In this document: one piece after another, positions 17,117 to 25,307 of the stretch | How the letters are laid out: every line of letters begins with the position of its first letter | Position numbering within the stretch: the first letter of the stretch is position 1 | Notes under the pieces: generated by a model | What the model was told of the DNA's origin: nothing | The model's input: only the letters and a program-made list of their open reading frames with translations | The model's database searches: none | Program-made: the position numbers and the translations under genes | From: Amycolatopsis sp. 195334CR | GTDB taxonomy: Bacteria > Actinomycetota > Actinomycetes > Mycobacteriales > Pseudonocardiaceae | Direction: 5' to 3' | Assembly: GCF_017309385.1 (NCBI RefSeq) | Contig: NZ_JAFJMJ010000001.1 | Span: 2,046,001-2,110,000, forward strand | DNA length: 64,000 nt

Positions 17117-18187
17117 GTGTCTGAGGACAGCACGGTTGGACAAGTTGAGGCCGAACTGCGCCAACTCGCCCAAGGCGACGGACTGGCCGCCGGCAAACTC
17201 GTCGGTACGAACATCTTCAGGCTTGCCTCCCCGCCGGAGAGTTGGCGAAAAGAAGACATCTGCAGTGCATTAGTACGCCTTGTCGACGACCTGGCCTCTT
17301 CCCTGCCGAACGAAAATCACAAGATGGCGGTCCAGACCAGTCTCAACATCGGCACGCATCCGGTCTCCGGCAGATTGCTGGAGCGGCAGACCGTTCTCGC
17401 CAGGAAACTCGATGTGCACGCGGACACAGTGCGCACGTGGTGGCAAACCGAAGCTGGCCAGCTTGCGTCGCTGCTCACGCAGCGAATTCGCGAACTAAAT
17501 ATCGACCAAGCGCTCTGGGATGAATACCACCCATTTTCCCTTGGCGACAACTTCGACTCGGACGACCACCCGCCAACTTATTCATTCGACCGCATAGAGG
17601 TTTCTTGGCTGTTCCGAAAGCGGACCGCCACGGAGTTGATGACGCAACGGTGGATAGTAGCTCACGAAGACAACGTGACAGGCGTGGAAGCGGCATCGTG
17701 GTACTTCAGCGATGACAGTCCGGAAAGCTGCGAAGTCGAGCCGATCATGAACTGCGAAAAGGGCGAGGTTTCCCTTTACGGCAGAGGACTGCGGCACACC
17801 GAATTGAAGTTCGCCAGGACACTACGGCGAGGCGAAGGCTACTTCTACGCCTATCGAGTCGCGGTTCGCTCCCAGAAGGAAATGGAACCCCTCTTCTACC
17901 ACGGCGTGAGATCAGCTGGGGTGAAGCACCTCCTGTGCAACGCCCAGTTCGATCCAAGCTGCCTACCCGTCAAGGTGTGGAGTTTCGCGGCTCGTTACGA
18001 TGCTCAACCCTACATCGAGCCTCCGCCGGGATCTCCAAGGTTCGTGACAGTGAATCGACTGGGTTTCGCTCACAAGGAGTTCAAGAGCTGCCAGCACGGC
18101 GTCAAGTACGGCCTGGCGTGGAAGTGGCAAAAGACCCCGGGGGCCCCTCCGTCTCAGAGGGGAGGGCTCGACGTGCACGACGAATGA
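17117..18187 (+). CDS. uncharacterised cytoplasmic protein of the accessory region
   Basis: 356 residues from GTG 17117 with GCGAGG upstream. Residues 1-120 are helical and include LARKLDVHADTVRTWWQ, which reads like a helix-turn-helix segment. The remaining ~230 residues look like an all-beta domain (alternating aromatic/polar strands, SRRGEGYFYAYRV-type patterns) with a FDPSCLPVKVWSFAARYD strand pair. No signal peptide or membrane helix. Fusing an HTH-like segment to a large beta domain suggests a regulator or effector sensor, but no family is recognised. The convergent RHH gene begins only 51 bp past its stop. GC content is below the window average. Confidence 0.75.
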   Translation: MSEDSTVGQVEAELRQLAQGDGLAAGKLVGTNIFRLASPPESWRKEDICSALVRLVDDLASSLPNENHKMAVQTSLNIGTHPVSGRLLERQTVLARKLDVHADTVRTWWQTEAGQLASLLTQRIRELNIDQALWDEYHPFSLGDNFDSDDHPPTYSFDRIEVSWLFRKRTATELMTQRWIVAHEDNVTGVEAASWYFSDDSPESCEVEPIMNCEKGEVSLYGRGLRHTELKFARTLRRGEGYFYAYRVAVRSQKEMEPLFYHGVRSAGVKHLLCNAQFDPSCLPVKVWSFAARYDAQPYIEPPPGSPRFVTVNRLGFAHKEFKSCQHGVKYGLAWKWQKTPGAPPSQRGGLDVHDE

Positions 18188-18238
18188 CGCGGGGGGCGGC
18201 CACTAACACTGGCCGCTTTCTCACTGGAATCCGGCAAA

Positions 18239-18484
18239 TCAACCCACAAGAAGAATTTTCTGCACCGATTCGCCGTCGTTCACCTGCAGTTCGTGACCAG
18301 CGGCCAGTTCCTCGTCGACGAACTTGAGTATGGCGATAGCCCGACGAATCGCCTCGGTGTAACTGATGTTTCGCTTGCTGGTGTACTCCTTGAGTGCTGC
18401 CGCCGCCTCCGGATTGAGGTAGACGCTCAGCTTCGTGTAGTCGTCGGCCGAGGCTGGACCACCCTGCGGCGGCTGCTGCTCCAT
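18239..18484 (-). CDS. ribbon-helix-helix DNA-binding protein
   Basis: 81 residues. The strand TKLSVYLNPEAAAALKEYT followed by helices ISYTEAIRRAIAILKFVDEE is the classic RHH (CopG/Arc) fold. It is probably a dimer that inserts its strand into the DNA major groove. The C-terminus (VQKILLVG) forms a short strand seen in actinobacterial and phage RHH proteins of this type. Start ATG 18484 has GGGAG 7 nt upstream. No toxin partner is adjacent; the convergent 356-residue gene and the divergent small-gene pair are the only candidates for co-function. Likely a local or autoregulator. Confidence 0.85.
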   Translation of the reverse strand: MEQQPPQGGPASADDYTKLSVYLNPEAAAALKEYTSKRNISYTEAIRRAIAILKFVDEELAAGHELQVNDGESVQKILLVG

Positions 18485-18827
18485 GATCCACTCCCTTGCT
18501 CGATGCAGTCCTTGTACCGTGAAGCAAGCTCCGGTCCGCGCCAGCGAGCCGTTGGACGTCCCATGGTGAGCTTGCCAGGCTCAGGTGTCGTTTTGGGAGC
18601 TGATTTTGGCAATTCCCGTGGCTGGGTGGGGACCAAGGTGGGCGTCGGTGGGCACCAATCATCCACACGGCTCGGCCACAATGTCAATGTTTTCCCGATG
18701 TCGAGTTGACGGCGTCGCCGCAGGTCAGGTGCACTAATGGGAACCATCGGACCACCTTGATCCAGACGACGTAAAGGGCCAACGACGCTCTCCCTGCATC
18801 GCTCGCCCTGTGATCGGAGGCCGGCCC
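18485..18827. other. 343-bp divergent intergenic region
   Basis: It separates the RHH gene (minus) from the small-gene pair at 18828 (plus). A TTGACG at 18706-18711 is a possible -35 for the plus operon, but no well-spaced -10 follows. No operator or RNA gene recognised. Confidence 0.4.
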
Positions 18828-18980
18828 ATGTCAGCACACGCCTACCCGCGTTCGACGGCATCGGGTTCGCACGACGATCACCTCGGCACCGCTCACGAGG
18901 TGGACGAAACGATCTTCATCGGTGGTGGTCTCGACGGCGTCGTCACGTTGATCGCTGAGGGCGGCGAGCAAGATGGCTGA
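18828..18980 (+). CDS. 50-residue protein coupled to a membrane protein gene
   Basis: A short frame with GGAGG centred 8 nt before its ATG, the best ribosome site in this region. The product is acidic and His-rich at the N-terminus and ends DETIFIGGGLDGVVTLIAEG. It overlaps the next gene by 8 nt (ATGGCTGA), so the two are translationally coupled. No known family. Its size and coupling suggest a small regulatory subunit or partner of the membrane protein that follows. Confidence 0.65.
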   Translation: MSAHAYPRSTASGSHDDHLGTAHEVDETIFIGGGLDGVVTLIAEGGEQDG

Positions 18981-19332
18981 GCCCATCGAGGAACCAACCC
19001 CCGCTGACGGCCCGGCGATCGACGAGACGGCGGCCACCGAACCGGCCAAGGGTCTGACCTACGTCCAGAAGGCGCCGGAGTACGACCCGCAGGAACGCCT
19101 GGACACCGTGCGAGCCAAGCTGGCTTTCTGCCTGATGGGGCTGCTGGCGCTGGTGATCGTCGGCGCGTTCGCCCTCGCCTTCACCACGAGTCTCACTCAG
19201 CTCACCTTTTCCGACTTGCGCCTGATCATCGAGCTACTCGCAACGCCGGTCGTCACCCTGGTCGGCGCGGCGACCGGCTTCTACTTCGGAGCCAATCTCG
19301 GAAGCGCCCGGCGCACCGGTCGACGTCGTTAG
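18973..19332 (+). CDS. small membrane protein with two transmembrane helices
   Basis: 119 residues. An acidic, Pro/Ala/Thr-rich cytoplasmic N-terminus (~55 residues) is followed by helices at about 58-80 and 92-112 and a basic tail (RRTGRRR) that sets the topology with both ends inside. No family recognised. It starts inside the preceding 50-residue gene and is followed by a bidirectional terminator, so the pair is a self-contained unit. Confidence 0.75.
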   Translation: MAEPIEEPTPADGPAIDETAATEPAKGLTYVQKAPEYDPQERLDTVRAKLAFCLMGLLALVIVGAFALAFTTSLTQLTFSDLRLIIELLATPVVTLVGAATGFYFGANLGSARRTGRRR

Positions 19333-19359
19333 GAGAGGCGGAACTGGCCTGAGGCAAAA

Positions 19360-19396
19360 CAAAACCCCCGTCCCGGCTTACCGGGCGGAGGTTTTG
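19360..19396. terminator. bidirectional terminator between a membrane gene and tRNA-Ser(CGA)
   Basis: CAAAAC...GTTTTG closes an interrupted GC-rich stem. On the minus strand it is followed by a T-rich tract, giving a classic intrinsic terminator for the tRNA gene; on the plus strand it ends the small membrane gene. Confidence 0.7.
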
Positions 19397-19398
19397 TG

Positions 19399-19489
19399 TG
19401 GCGGTAGCGGTGGGATTTGAACCCACGGACGGGGGTTACCCGTCACACGCTTTCGAGGCGTGCTCCTTCGGCCGCTCGGACACGCTACC
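19399..19489 (-). tRNA. tRNA-Ser (anticodon CGA)
   Basis: Class II tRNA. Acceptor GGTAGCG/CGCTACC, D-stem TCC/GGA, anticodon stem CACGC/GCGTG with loop CTCGAAA (anticodon CGA), long variable arm, discriminator G, and encoded CCA (19399-19401). It reads UCG codons, which are frequent in this genome. Confidence 0.97.
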
Positions 19490-19536
19490 GCCGACTAGGT
19501 TACTGCATGCCCCACACCGGGGTCATCCGGGGGCCG

Positions 19537-19737
19537 TCACCGGTCCCGCTTCAGGTCCTGCACGGCGCCCTTCGCCTTGTCCCGGAGGTCGTGACCCGCC
19601 TCCTTGACCTCGCCCTCGGTGCGGTCGGCCTTGCCCGAGTCACGCAGGTCCTCGTTGTCCGTGGCCCGGCCGAGCTTCTCCTTGGCCGCGCCCATCGCCT
19701 GCTGGGCCTTGTCCTTGGCCTTGTCCGCGAGGCTCAT
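19537..19737 (-). CDS. CsbD-like stress protein
   Basis: 66 residues, Lys/Asp/Glu/Ala-rich, with the ADKAKDKAQQAMGAAKEKLG and EGEVKEAGHDLRDKAKGA repeats of CsbD-type proteins, which are small, highly charged, natively flexible and often induced in general stress. Start ATG 19737 is set by AGGAGG 7 nt upstream. No Cys, Trp or membrane segment. Biochemical role unknown for the family. Confidence 0.8.
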   Translation of the reverse strand: MSLADKAKDKAQQAMGAAKEKLGRATDNEDLRDSGKADRTEGEVKEAGHDLRDKAKGAVQDLKRDR

Positions 19738-19801
19738 CGGGGTTCCTCCTTCGGTCGGTGTCCCACCCGGGTACCCACCACGATGTGGAACAACCACCCG
19801 A

Positions 19802-20269
19802 TCACTCGCCGGGGTGAGCCCGCCGCCCGGTGAAGAACTCGGCCAGCAGCCCGGCGCACTCCGCCTCCAGCACCCCGCCGTACACCTCCGGCCGGTGGTT
19901 CAACCGTGGGTCCCGCACCACGTCCCACAGCGAACCGACCGCGCCCGTCCGCGGCTCCCACGCACCGAACACCAATCGCGACACGCGCGAAAGGACCAGC
20001 GCGCCGGCGCACATGGTGCACGGCTCGACCGTCACCGCCAGCGTGCAGCCGTCCAGGCGCCAGCCGTCGCCGAAAACACGCGCCGCCGCGCGCAGGGCCA
20101 GGATTTCCGCGTGCGCGGTCGGGTCGCCCAGTTCCTCACGGGCGTTCCGCGCGCGAGCCAGCACCGAACCGTCCGGGGCGAACACCACCGCGCCGATCGG
20201 CACGTCGCCGGTGACGAACGCCTCACGCGCCACCTCCAGCGCGGCGCGCACGGAACCTTCGAACCGCAT
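19802..20269 (-). CDS. tadA: tRNA-specific adenosine-34 deaminase
   Basis: A zinc-dependent cytidine/deoxycytidylate-fold deaminase. The zinc site HAE (THAEILALRAA) carries the proton-shuttle Glu, and PCTMCAGA supplies the two Cys ligands. TadA converts A34 of tRNA-Arg(ACG) to inosine so that it reads CGU, CGC and CGA; that tRNA is encoded in this window at 60056-60128. ATG 20269 overlaps the TGA of the upstream partner gene (TGATG). 155 residues, normal for TadA. Confidence 0.92.
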   Translation of the reverse strand: MRFEGSVRAALEVAREAFVTGDVPIGAVVFAPDGSVLARARNAREELGDPTAHAEILALRAAARVFGDGWRLDGCTLAVTVEPCTMCAGALVLSRVSRLVFGAWEPRTGAVGSLWDVVRDPRLNHRPEVYGGVLEAECAGLLAEFFTGRRAHPGE

Positions 20270-20751
20270 CACACTTCGTCGAGCAGCTTCGCGAACTCGT
20301 CGCCGAAACCGCAGCGCTGCGCGATCATCAGGAGCTGCTCGTCGGGGTAGCGGTCCACCTCACCGACGATCACCTGCAACTCCACCGCGGGCAGGCCGAA
20401 GTCCGCGAGGATCTCCAGGTCGCCTTCCGGCCAGATCGCGTCGTCGTCCTCCTCGGGCGGATCCACCCGCAGCAGGTCGAGCACGTCGGCCGCGATGTCG
20501 TAGTCCAGCGCCGCCGCGGCGTCCGAGAGCAGCAGCGACGCGCCACGCGGGCTCGGCCGCACGATCACGAAGAACTCGTCGTCCACCGCCAGCAGGCCGA
20601 AAACGGCCCCGGTGGACCGCATTTTCGCCAGCTCGGTGATCGCGGCGTCCAGCTCCGCCAGCGCCCCGGTGTCCAACTGCGAGCAACGCCAACGGCCGTC
20701 CTCGCGCACCACGGCCACCGCGAACCCGGTGATCGCCTCCTGCCCCGCCAT
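20269..20751 (-). CDS. tRNA adenosine deaminase-associated protein
   Basis: 160 residues. It is the conserved actinobacterial protein found immediately upstream of tadA: GFAVAVVREDGRW at the start, an acidic centre (DPPEEDDDAIWPEGD) and a C-terminal helix RCGFGDEFAKLLDEV. Family members are named for this linkage; a direct role in deamination is not established. Start at MAGQE (20751); an in-frame start two codons upstream is possible. The stop overlaps the tadA start. Confidence 0.85.
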   Translation of the reverse strand: MAGQEAITGFAVAVVREDGRWRCSQLDTGALAELDAAITELAKMRSTGAVFGLLAVDDEFFVIVRPSPRGASLLLSDAAAALDYDIAADVLDLLRVDPPEEDDDAIWPEGDLEILADFGLPAVELQVIVGEVDRYPDEQLLMIAQRCGFGDEFAKLLDEV

Positions 20752-20830
20752 GCGCACACCGTATACCGCGCGCTGACCGCACTGCGCCCGCGAAACACAC
20801 CTCGGGCACCACTGATGCCACTATCGGGAC

Positions 20831-22069
20831 ATGAGCCCTTCCGGTCCCACCGATCTCCCGCCCCTGCCGGGTGCCCGTTTCGCCGGGTTGCTGGCCGCGG
20901 CCAAGGCGTTGCAGCCGAAGACCGTCGACCTCCGCCGGGCCCTGCACCGGCACCCCGAGCAGGGCCTGCACCTGCCGAAAACCCAGGCCGCGATCGAGCG
21001 CGCGCTCGACGGCCTCCCGCTGGAGATCACCCGGGGCAAGTCGACCACCGCGCTGACCGCGGTGCTGCGCGGCGCCCGCCCCGGCCCGTCGGTGCTGCTG
21101 CGCGGGGACATGGACGCGCTTCCACTCACCGAAGACACCGGCCTGGACTACGCCTCCGAGGTCGAGGGCACCATGCACGCCTGCGGGCACGACACGCACG
21201 TGGCGATGCTGGCTTCGGCCGCGCACCTGCTCGCCGAGCGCAAAGAGGACCTGGCCGGTTCGGTCGTGTTCATGTTCCAGCCCGGTGAAGAGGGGTACCA
21301 CGGCGCGCGCCACATGATCCACGAAGGCGTGCTGGACGCGGCAGGCGAGCAGGTCAGCGCGGCCTTCGCGCTGCACACCTACGCGAACGCCGAATCGGGA
21401 AAGATCCTCACCCGGCACGGCCCGATCCTCGCTTCGGCGGACAGCTTCCTGGTCCGGGTGACCGGCAAGGGCGGCCACGGTTCGGCCCCCCACCAGGCAC
21501 TCGACCCGGTACCGGCCGCCGCCGCGATGGTCGGCGCGCTGCAGACGATGATCACCCGCCGGATCAGCGTGTTCGACCCGGCGGTGCTGTCGGTGACCCG
21601 CATCTCGGCGGGCACCACCTCCAACATCATCCCGGAGACCGCCGAACTCGAGGGCACCATCCGCACGCTCTCCGAGCGCACCCGCGCCCTCGTGCGCGCC
21701 GAACTGCCGAAGGTCTGCGAGAGCATCGGCGCCGCGCACGGCTGCCGGGTCATGGTGGACATCGAGCCCGGATACCCGGTCACCGCCAACGATCCGGCGC
21801 AGGCGGACCTGGTGACCTCGCTGGCCGAAGAGGTGCTCGGCGTGCAGTACGCCCAGCCGATGCCGGAACCGGTCATGGGCGCCGAGGACTTCTCCTATGT
21901 GCTGCAACGGGTTCCGGGTGCCTTCGCGTTCATCGGCGCCTGCCCGCCGGAGACCTCTTTGGACGACGTGGCGCCGAACCACTCCAACCGCGTCCAGTAC
22001 CACGAGGACGCGATGGCGAACGGCGTGGCGATGCACGCGGCCTTCGCGCTCGCGCACCTGGGCGGCTAG
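20831..22069 (+). CDS. M20D-family amidohydrolase
   Basis: 412 residues. M20 metallopeptidase with the family's metal-site motifs: LHRHPEQG, LLRGDMDALP, HACGHDTHVAML, FQPGEEGYHGA and a late GAEDFSYV. This subgroup (HipO/AbgB-like) hydrolyses N-acyl or aminoacyl amides, such as hippurate or N-acetyl amino acids, in the cytosol. The central dimerisation domain (GKGGHGSAPHQALDPV) is intact. It lies 11 bp upstream of prephenate dehydrogenase and may be co-transcribed with it. Exact substrate unknown. Confidence 0.88.
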   Translation: MSPSGPTDLPPLPGARFAGLLAAAKALQPKTVDLRRALHRHPEQGLHLPKTQAAIERALDGLPLEITRGKSTTALTAVLRGARPGPSVLLRGDMDALPLTEDTGLDYASEVEGTMHACGHDTHVAMLASAAHLLAERKEDLAGSVVFMFQPGEEGYHGARHMIHEGVLDAAGEQVSAAFALHTYANAESGKILTRHGPILASADSFLVRVTGKGGHGSAPHQALDPVPAAAAMVGALQTMITRRISVFDPAVLSVTRISAGTTSNIIPETAELEGTIRTLSERTRALVRAELPKVCESIGAAHGCRVMVDIEPGYPVTANDPAQADLVTSLAEEVLGVQYAQPMPEPVMGAEDFSYVLQRVPGAFAFIGACPPETSLDDVAPNHSNRVQYHEDAMANGVAMHAAFALAHLGG

Positions 22070-22079
22070 AACTGGCAGG

Positions 22080-23057
22080 ATGTCCCCCGTGCGAGACGTC
22101 TGCGTGATCGGGCTCGGGTTGATCGGCGGTTCGGTGCTGCGCGCCGCCGCCGCGGCGAAGAGGACGGCGTGGGGTGCCACCACGTCCGAATCGGACGCCG
22201 CGGCGGCCAGAGCGCAGGGCTACGACGCGGAAACCGACGTGGCCGCGGCGCTGCGCCGGGCCGCCGAAGCGGATGCGCTGGTGGTGCTGGCGGTACCGCT
22301 GCCCGTCATCGACGAGACCCTGCACCTGCTGGCCGAGCACGCGCCGAACGCGCTGCTCACCGACGTGACCAGTGTGAAGGCACCGGTGCTGCGGGCGGTC
22401 CGGCGCTGGGCGCCGGAAGCGCGGTACGTCGGCGGGCACCCGATGGCGGGCACGTCGCGGTCCGGTTGGGACGCCGGTGACGCGGAGTTGTTCCGCGATG
22501 CCGCGTGGGTGGTGGAGATCGAGGACGACACCGACCTGGCGCTGTGGGCGGAGGTCGCCGAGTTCGCCGTTTCGCTGGGTGCGCACGTGGTGCCGTTGTC
22601 GGCGACCGCGCACGACGAGGCGGTGGCCCGGATTTCTCACCTGCCGCACCTGCTCGCCGCGGTGCTGGCCGCGGTCGGCGCGGAGGGTGGGCCGGTGGCC
22701 ATGTCGCTGGCCGCGGGCTCGTTCCGGGACGGCACCCGGGTGGCGGGCAGCCGCCCCGAACTGGTGCGGGCGATGACCGAGGGCAACCGGGACGCGTTGC
22801 TGTCGGTGCTCGACGACGCACTGGGCAGGCTCGGCGCGGCCCGCGGCTCGCTGGCCTCGACCGGTGGGCTGGCCAAGACCATCCAAGCTGGTCACCAGGG
22901 TTCGCTGGCCTTCACCGAGCATCGCGAGCAGGATCGGGTCGGCGTCCAGCTGAGCCTTTCGGCGCCGGACGCCAGGGAGGCGTTGCGCGCGCTGGGTGAG
23001 CGGGGCGGCCGGATCACCGGGATCTCCGGCGACCAGGCCACCGCCGAATCAAGCTAG
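22080..23057 (+). CDS. tyrA: prephenate dehydrogenase
   Basis: 325 residues. N-terminal Rossmann NAD-binding motif GLGLIGGSVLR, then TDVTSVK and the substrate-site block YVGGHPMAGTSRSGWDAG. A helical dimerisation domain with ISHLPHLLA follows. It catalyses oxidative decarboxylation of prephenate (or arogenate) in tyrosine biosynthesis. A short C-terminal extension after about residue 280 is less conserved; no complete ACT domain is present. ATG 22080 lies 11 bp after the M20 gene stop. Confidence 0.88.
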   Translation: MSPVRDVCVIGLGLIGGSVLRAAAAAKRTAWGATTSESDAAAARAQGYDAETDVAAALRRAAEADALVVLAVPLPVIDETLHLLAEHAPNALLTDVTSVKAPVLRAVRRWAPEARYVGGHPMAGTSRSGWDAGDAELFRDAAWVVEIEDDTDLALWAEVAEFAVSLGAHVVPLSATAHDEAVARISHLPHLLAAVLAAVGAEGGPVAMSLAAGSFRDGTRVAGSRPELVRAMTEGNRDALLSVLDDALGRLGAARGSLASTGGLAKTIQAGHQGSLAFTEHREQDRVGVQLSLSAPDAREALRALGERGGRITGISGDQATAESS

Positions 23058-23059
23058 CT

Positions 23060-23302
23060 TCACTGCGCGGGAGGCGGCTGCGGCGGCGGGGTCTGCCCGC
23101 CCGGTGGCTGCTCACCGCCACCCTGGTTCTTGTGCAGGAAGTCCTTCGCCTTGCCGGTGGCGTTGTCGATCTTGTCGGAGTGCTTGCCGAACTTCGACTT
23201 CGCCACCCCGCTGGCCTTGTCGAGGCCCTGCTCGATCTTCTCGCTGTTCTTGCCCAGCGCGTCCTTGGCCTTGTTCTTCAACTCGTCGAAGTTAATGCCC
23301 AT
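23060..23302 (-). CDS. MT0933/Rv0909-like antitoxin-family protein
   Basis: 80 residues: a Lys/Asp/Ala-rich helical part (FDELKNKAKDALGKNSEKIE, SKFGKHSDKIDNATGKAKDF) followed by a Gly/Gln/Pro tail. The pattern matches the MT0933-type antitoxin family (Rv0909), whose partner Rv0910 is a SRPBCC-type protein. No toxin gene is adjacent here, but an Rv0910-like gene lies at 45594. Such lone copies are common in actinobacteria and may be stress proteins rather than antitoxins. Confidence 0.75.
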   Translation of the reverse strand: MGINFDELKNKAKDALGKNSEKIEQGLDKASGVAKSKFGKHSDKIDNATGKAKDFLHKNQGGGEQPPGGQTPPPQPPPAQ

Positions 23303-23345
23303 GTACCCATGGAACCGCAGTTCAGCGATACCGCAAGCGGAGCCG

Positions 23346-25295
23346 TCAGGTCCAGCGATCGATGAGGAACCGCCGGACGAACCGCATCGGTGAGCGTTCG
23401 GTCAGATCCGGGCCGCGCACCGCGTCGAACACCGCGGTCAGCCCGTCGACCACGCCGGACAGCTGGTCGCCGCCCGGCATCGCCATGCTGGCCGGTTCTC
23501 GCTGCTCGCGGACCGCCGCCGCCAGCTCGGTCAGCGCCGCCGTGACGTGCTCGACCGCGTCCGGTTCCGGTGGCGCCACGCCGTGCTCGACGGTGACCAC
23601 CACCTCGGTGATCGCGTCGGTGAGCCGTTCGAGCTCGACGATCACCGGCCACCACGCCACGGCCTGCCGTCCCGCCGCCGACGGTTCCACGATGACCTGC
23701 TGGAACGTGGTCCGCAGGTCGGCCAGCGCCCGGTACGCCCGGCGACGGCCCCGTGAGCGTTCCGCCCGGTCCTCGGCCGATTCGACCGGCTGCAGCGCGC
23801 GACCGGCGTAGGTGGTCACCTTGTCCAGCGCGTCGGCCAGCTGCCCGCCCACCCGCGGCCGCATGCTGCCCGGCCAGAGCAGGTAGCCGAACACCAGCAC
23901 GATGGCGCAGCCGAGCACGGTGTCCACCAGCCGCGCCAGCACCACCGACCAGTCGCCGTGGCTGGACAGGTCCATCTGCAGGATGATCAGCGGGGTGACG
24001 AAGGTGGCCAGCAGGCCGTAGTTGCGCACCTTGCCGATGGCCACCCCGGCGGCGAACACCGCGCTGAACACCACCAGCCACCAGCCCTGCGCGCCGAGCC
24101 CGAGCACCGCCGCGCCGATGGACACGCCGGCCACCGTGCCGATCCCGCGCAGCACCGCGCGCCCGAACACCGAGCCGAAGTCGGGTTTGAGCACGATGCC
24201 GACGGTCAGCGTGATCCAGTACGACCGCTCGAACGGCACCAGCAGGCTGACCACCTCGGCGATCGCCACGCACAGGGTCAGCCGCAGGGTCGCGCTCCAG
24301 GTCACCGGCCCGGCGAGCTCGCCGAAGTAGTCGCGCAAGCGTTTGCGCAGCGGGACCGGTTCGCGGCGCTTGCGCTCCTTGCCCTTGCCGATCTTGACCA
24401 GCCCGGCCCGCAGCGCCACGGCCATCGGCTCATCGCTCTCGATCTCCGGGACCGGTGGCAGTCCGGCGTCCATCCGGACCGCGGTGGCCAGCCGGACCAG
24501 GTGGTCGACCAGCTCGCGCGGCGGGCGCTCGCCCGCGTTGACCATGGCCACCGCCGCCTCGACCGCGGGCGTGCTCGCCGACAGCAGGGTGAGCAGCTTG
24601 CGGTAGGTCTCGTCGCGCCCGGACAACCACGAGCGCGCGGTGAGCAGCCGGTCGTAGGCGGTGTTGAGCGCGGAAGTCAGCTGGTGGCGGGCGGCGCGCT
24701 GGGTGTCCTCGTCCTCGGCGGAGAGCATCGCGGCCAGTTCGATGAACACCTGCGTGACCGCGGTCCGCTCGGGTGAGGTGGCGCGGACCGTCCAGCCGAA
24801 CAACGCGACGCCCAGCCCCCAGACCGCGCCCACCACGAAGCAGAGCAGCGAGATCTCCACCTGGACGCCGAGCAGGTGCTGCCCGGTCCCGAGCACGCAG
24901 AAGACGAACATCTGCAGCGCCGCGATCGAGGCGTTGCTCCCGGCCGCGCTGATCAGCGCCGACAACGCGGCGACCACGATCACCACCGGCACCGACACGG
25001 CCGGATTGCCGCCGCTGAGCAGGCCGGCGGTGTACCCGGCGAAGGCGGCGACCGCCGCGCCCGTGATCCGCCGCGCGCGGTACCGGTACGGACCGGCCGC
25101 CTCGGAGAGCACGGTCGGCAGCGCACCGGTCGAGACCACCGCGCCGAGCGTGATGTCGCCCAGCGCGAAGCCGATGGCCAGCGGCAGCGCCAGCGCGATC
25201 GGCGCACGGATCGCCCGGGTCCACGGGGTCGGGTCCGGCTTGCTGCGCAGGAGGTGCACGAGCCAGTTCGGGGCGGACAGATCGCGCGAGCTCAC
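23346..25295 (-). CDS. FUSC-family inner membrane transporter
   Basis: 649 residues. Two sets of about five to six membrane helices (about 30-170 and 345-490) are separated by a ~170-residue cytoplasmic domain, with a C-terminal cytoplasmic domain of ~150 residues. This is the duplicated plan of fusaric-acid-resistance/aromatic-acid-exporter (FUSC, AaeB/YccS-type) proteins. Likely an efflux carrier for aromatic acids or similar compounds; substrate unknown. 12 bp downstream of the SGNH hydrolase stop region on the opposite side of the same strand cluster. Confidence 0.85.
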   Translation of the reverse strand: MSSRDLSAPNWLVHLLRSKPDPTPWTRAIRAPIALALPLAIGFALGDITLGAVVSTGALPTVLSEAAGPYRYRARRITGAAVAAFAGYTAGLLSGGNPAVSVPVVIVVAALSALISAAGSNASIAALQMFVFCVLGTGQHLLGVQVEISLLCFVVGAVWGLGVALFGWTVRATSPERTAVTQVFIELAAMLSAEDEDTQRAARHQLTSALNTAYDRLLTARSWLSGRDETYRKLLTLLSASTPAVEAAVAMVNAGERPPRELVDHLVRLATAVRMDAGLPPVPEIESDEPMAVALRAGLVKIGKGKERKRREPVPLRKRLRDYFGELAGPVTWSATLRLTLCVAIAEVVSLLVPFERSYWITLTVGIVLKPDFGSVFGRAVLRGIGTVAGVSIGAAVLGLGAQGWWLVVFSAVFAAGVAIGKVRNYGLLATFVTPLIILQMDLSSHGDWSVVLARLVDTVLGCAIVLVFGYLLWPGSMRPRVGGQLADALDKVTTYAGRALQPVESAEDRAERSRGRRRAYRALADLRTTFQQVIVEPSAAGRQAVAWWPVIVELERLTDAITEVVVTVEHGVAPPEPDAVEHVTAALTELAAAVREQREPASMAMPGGDQLSGVVDGLTAVFDAVRGPDLTERSPMRFVRRFLIDRWT

Positions 25296-25307
25296 GCGCT
25301 CACTGTC

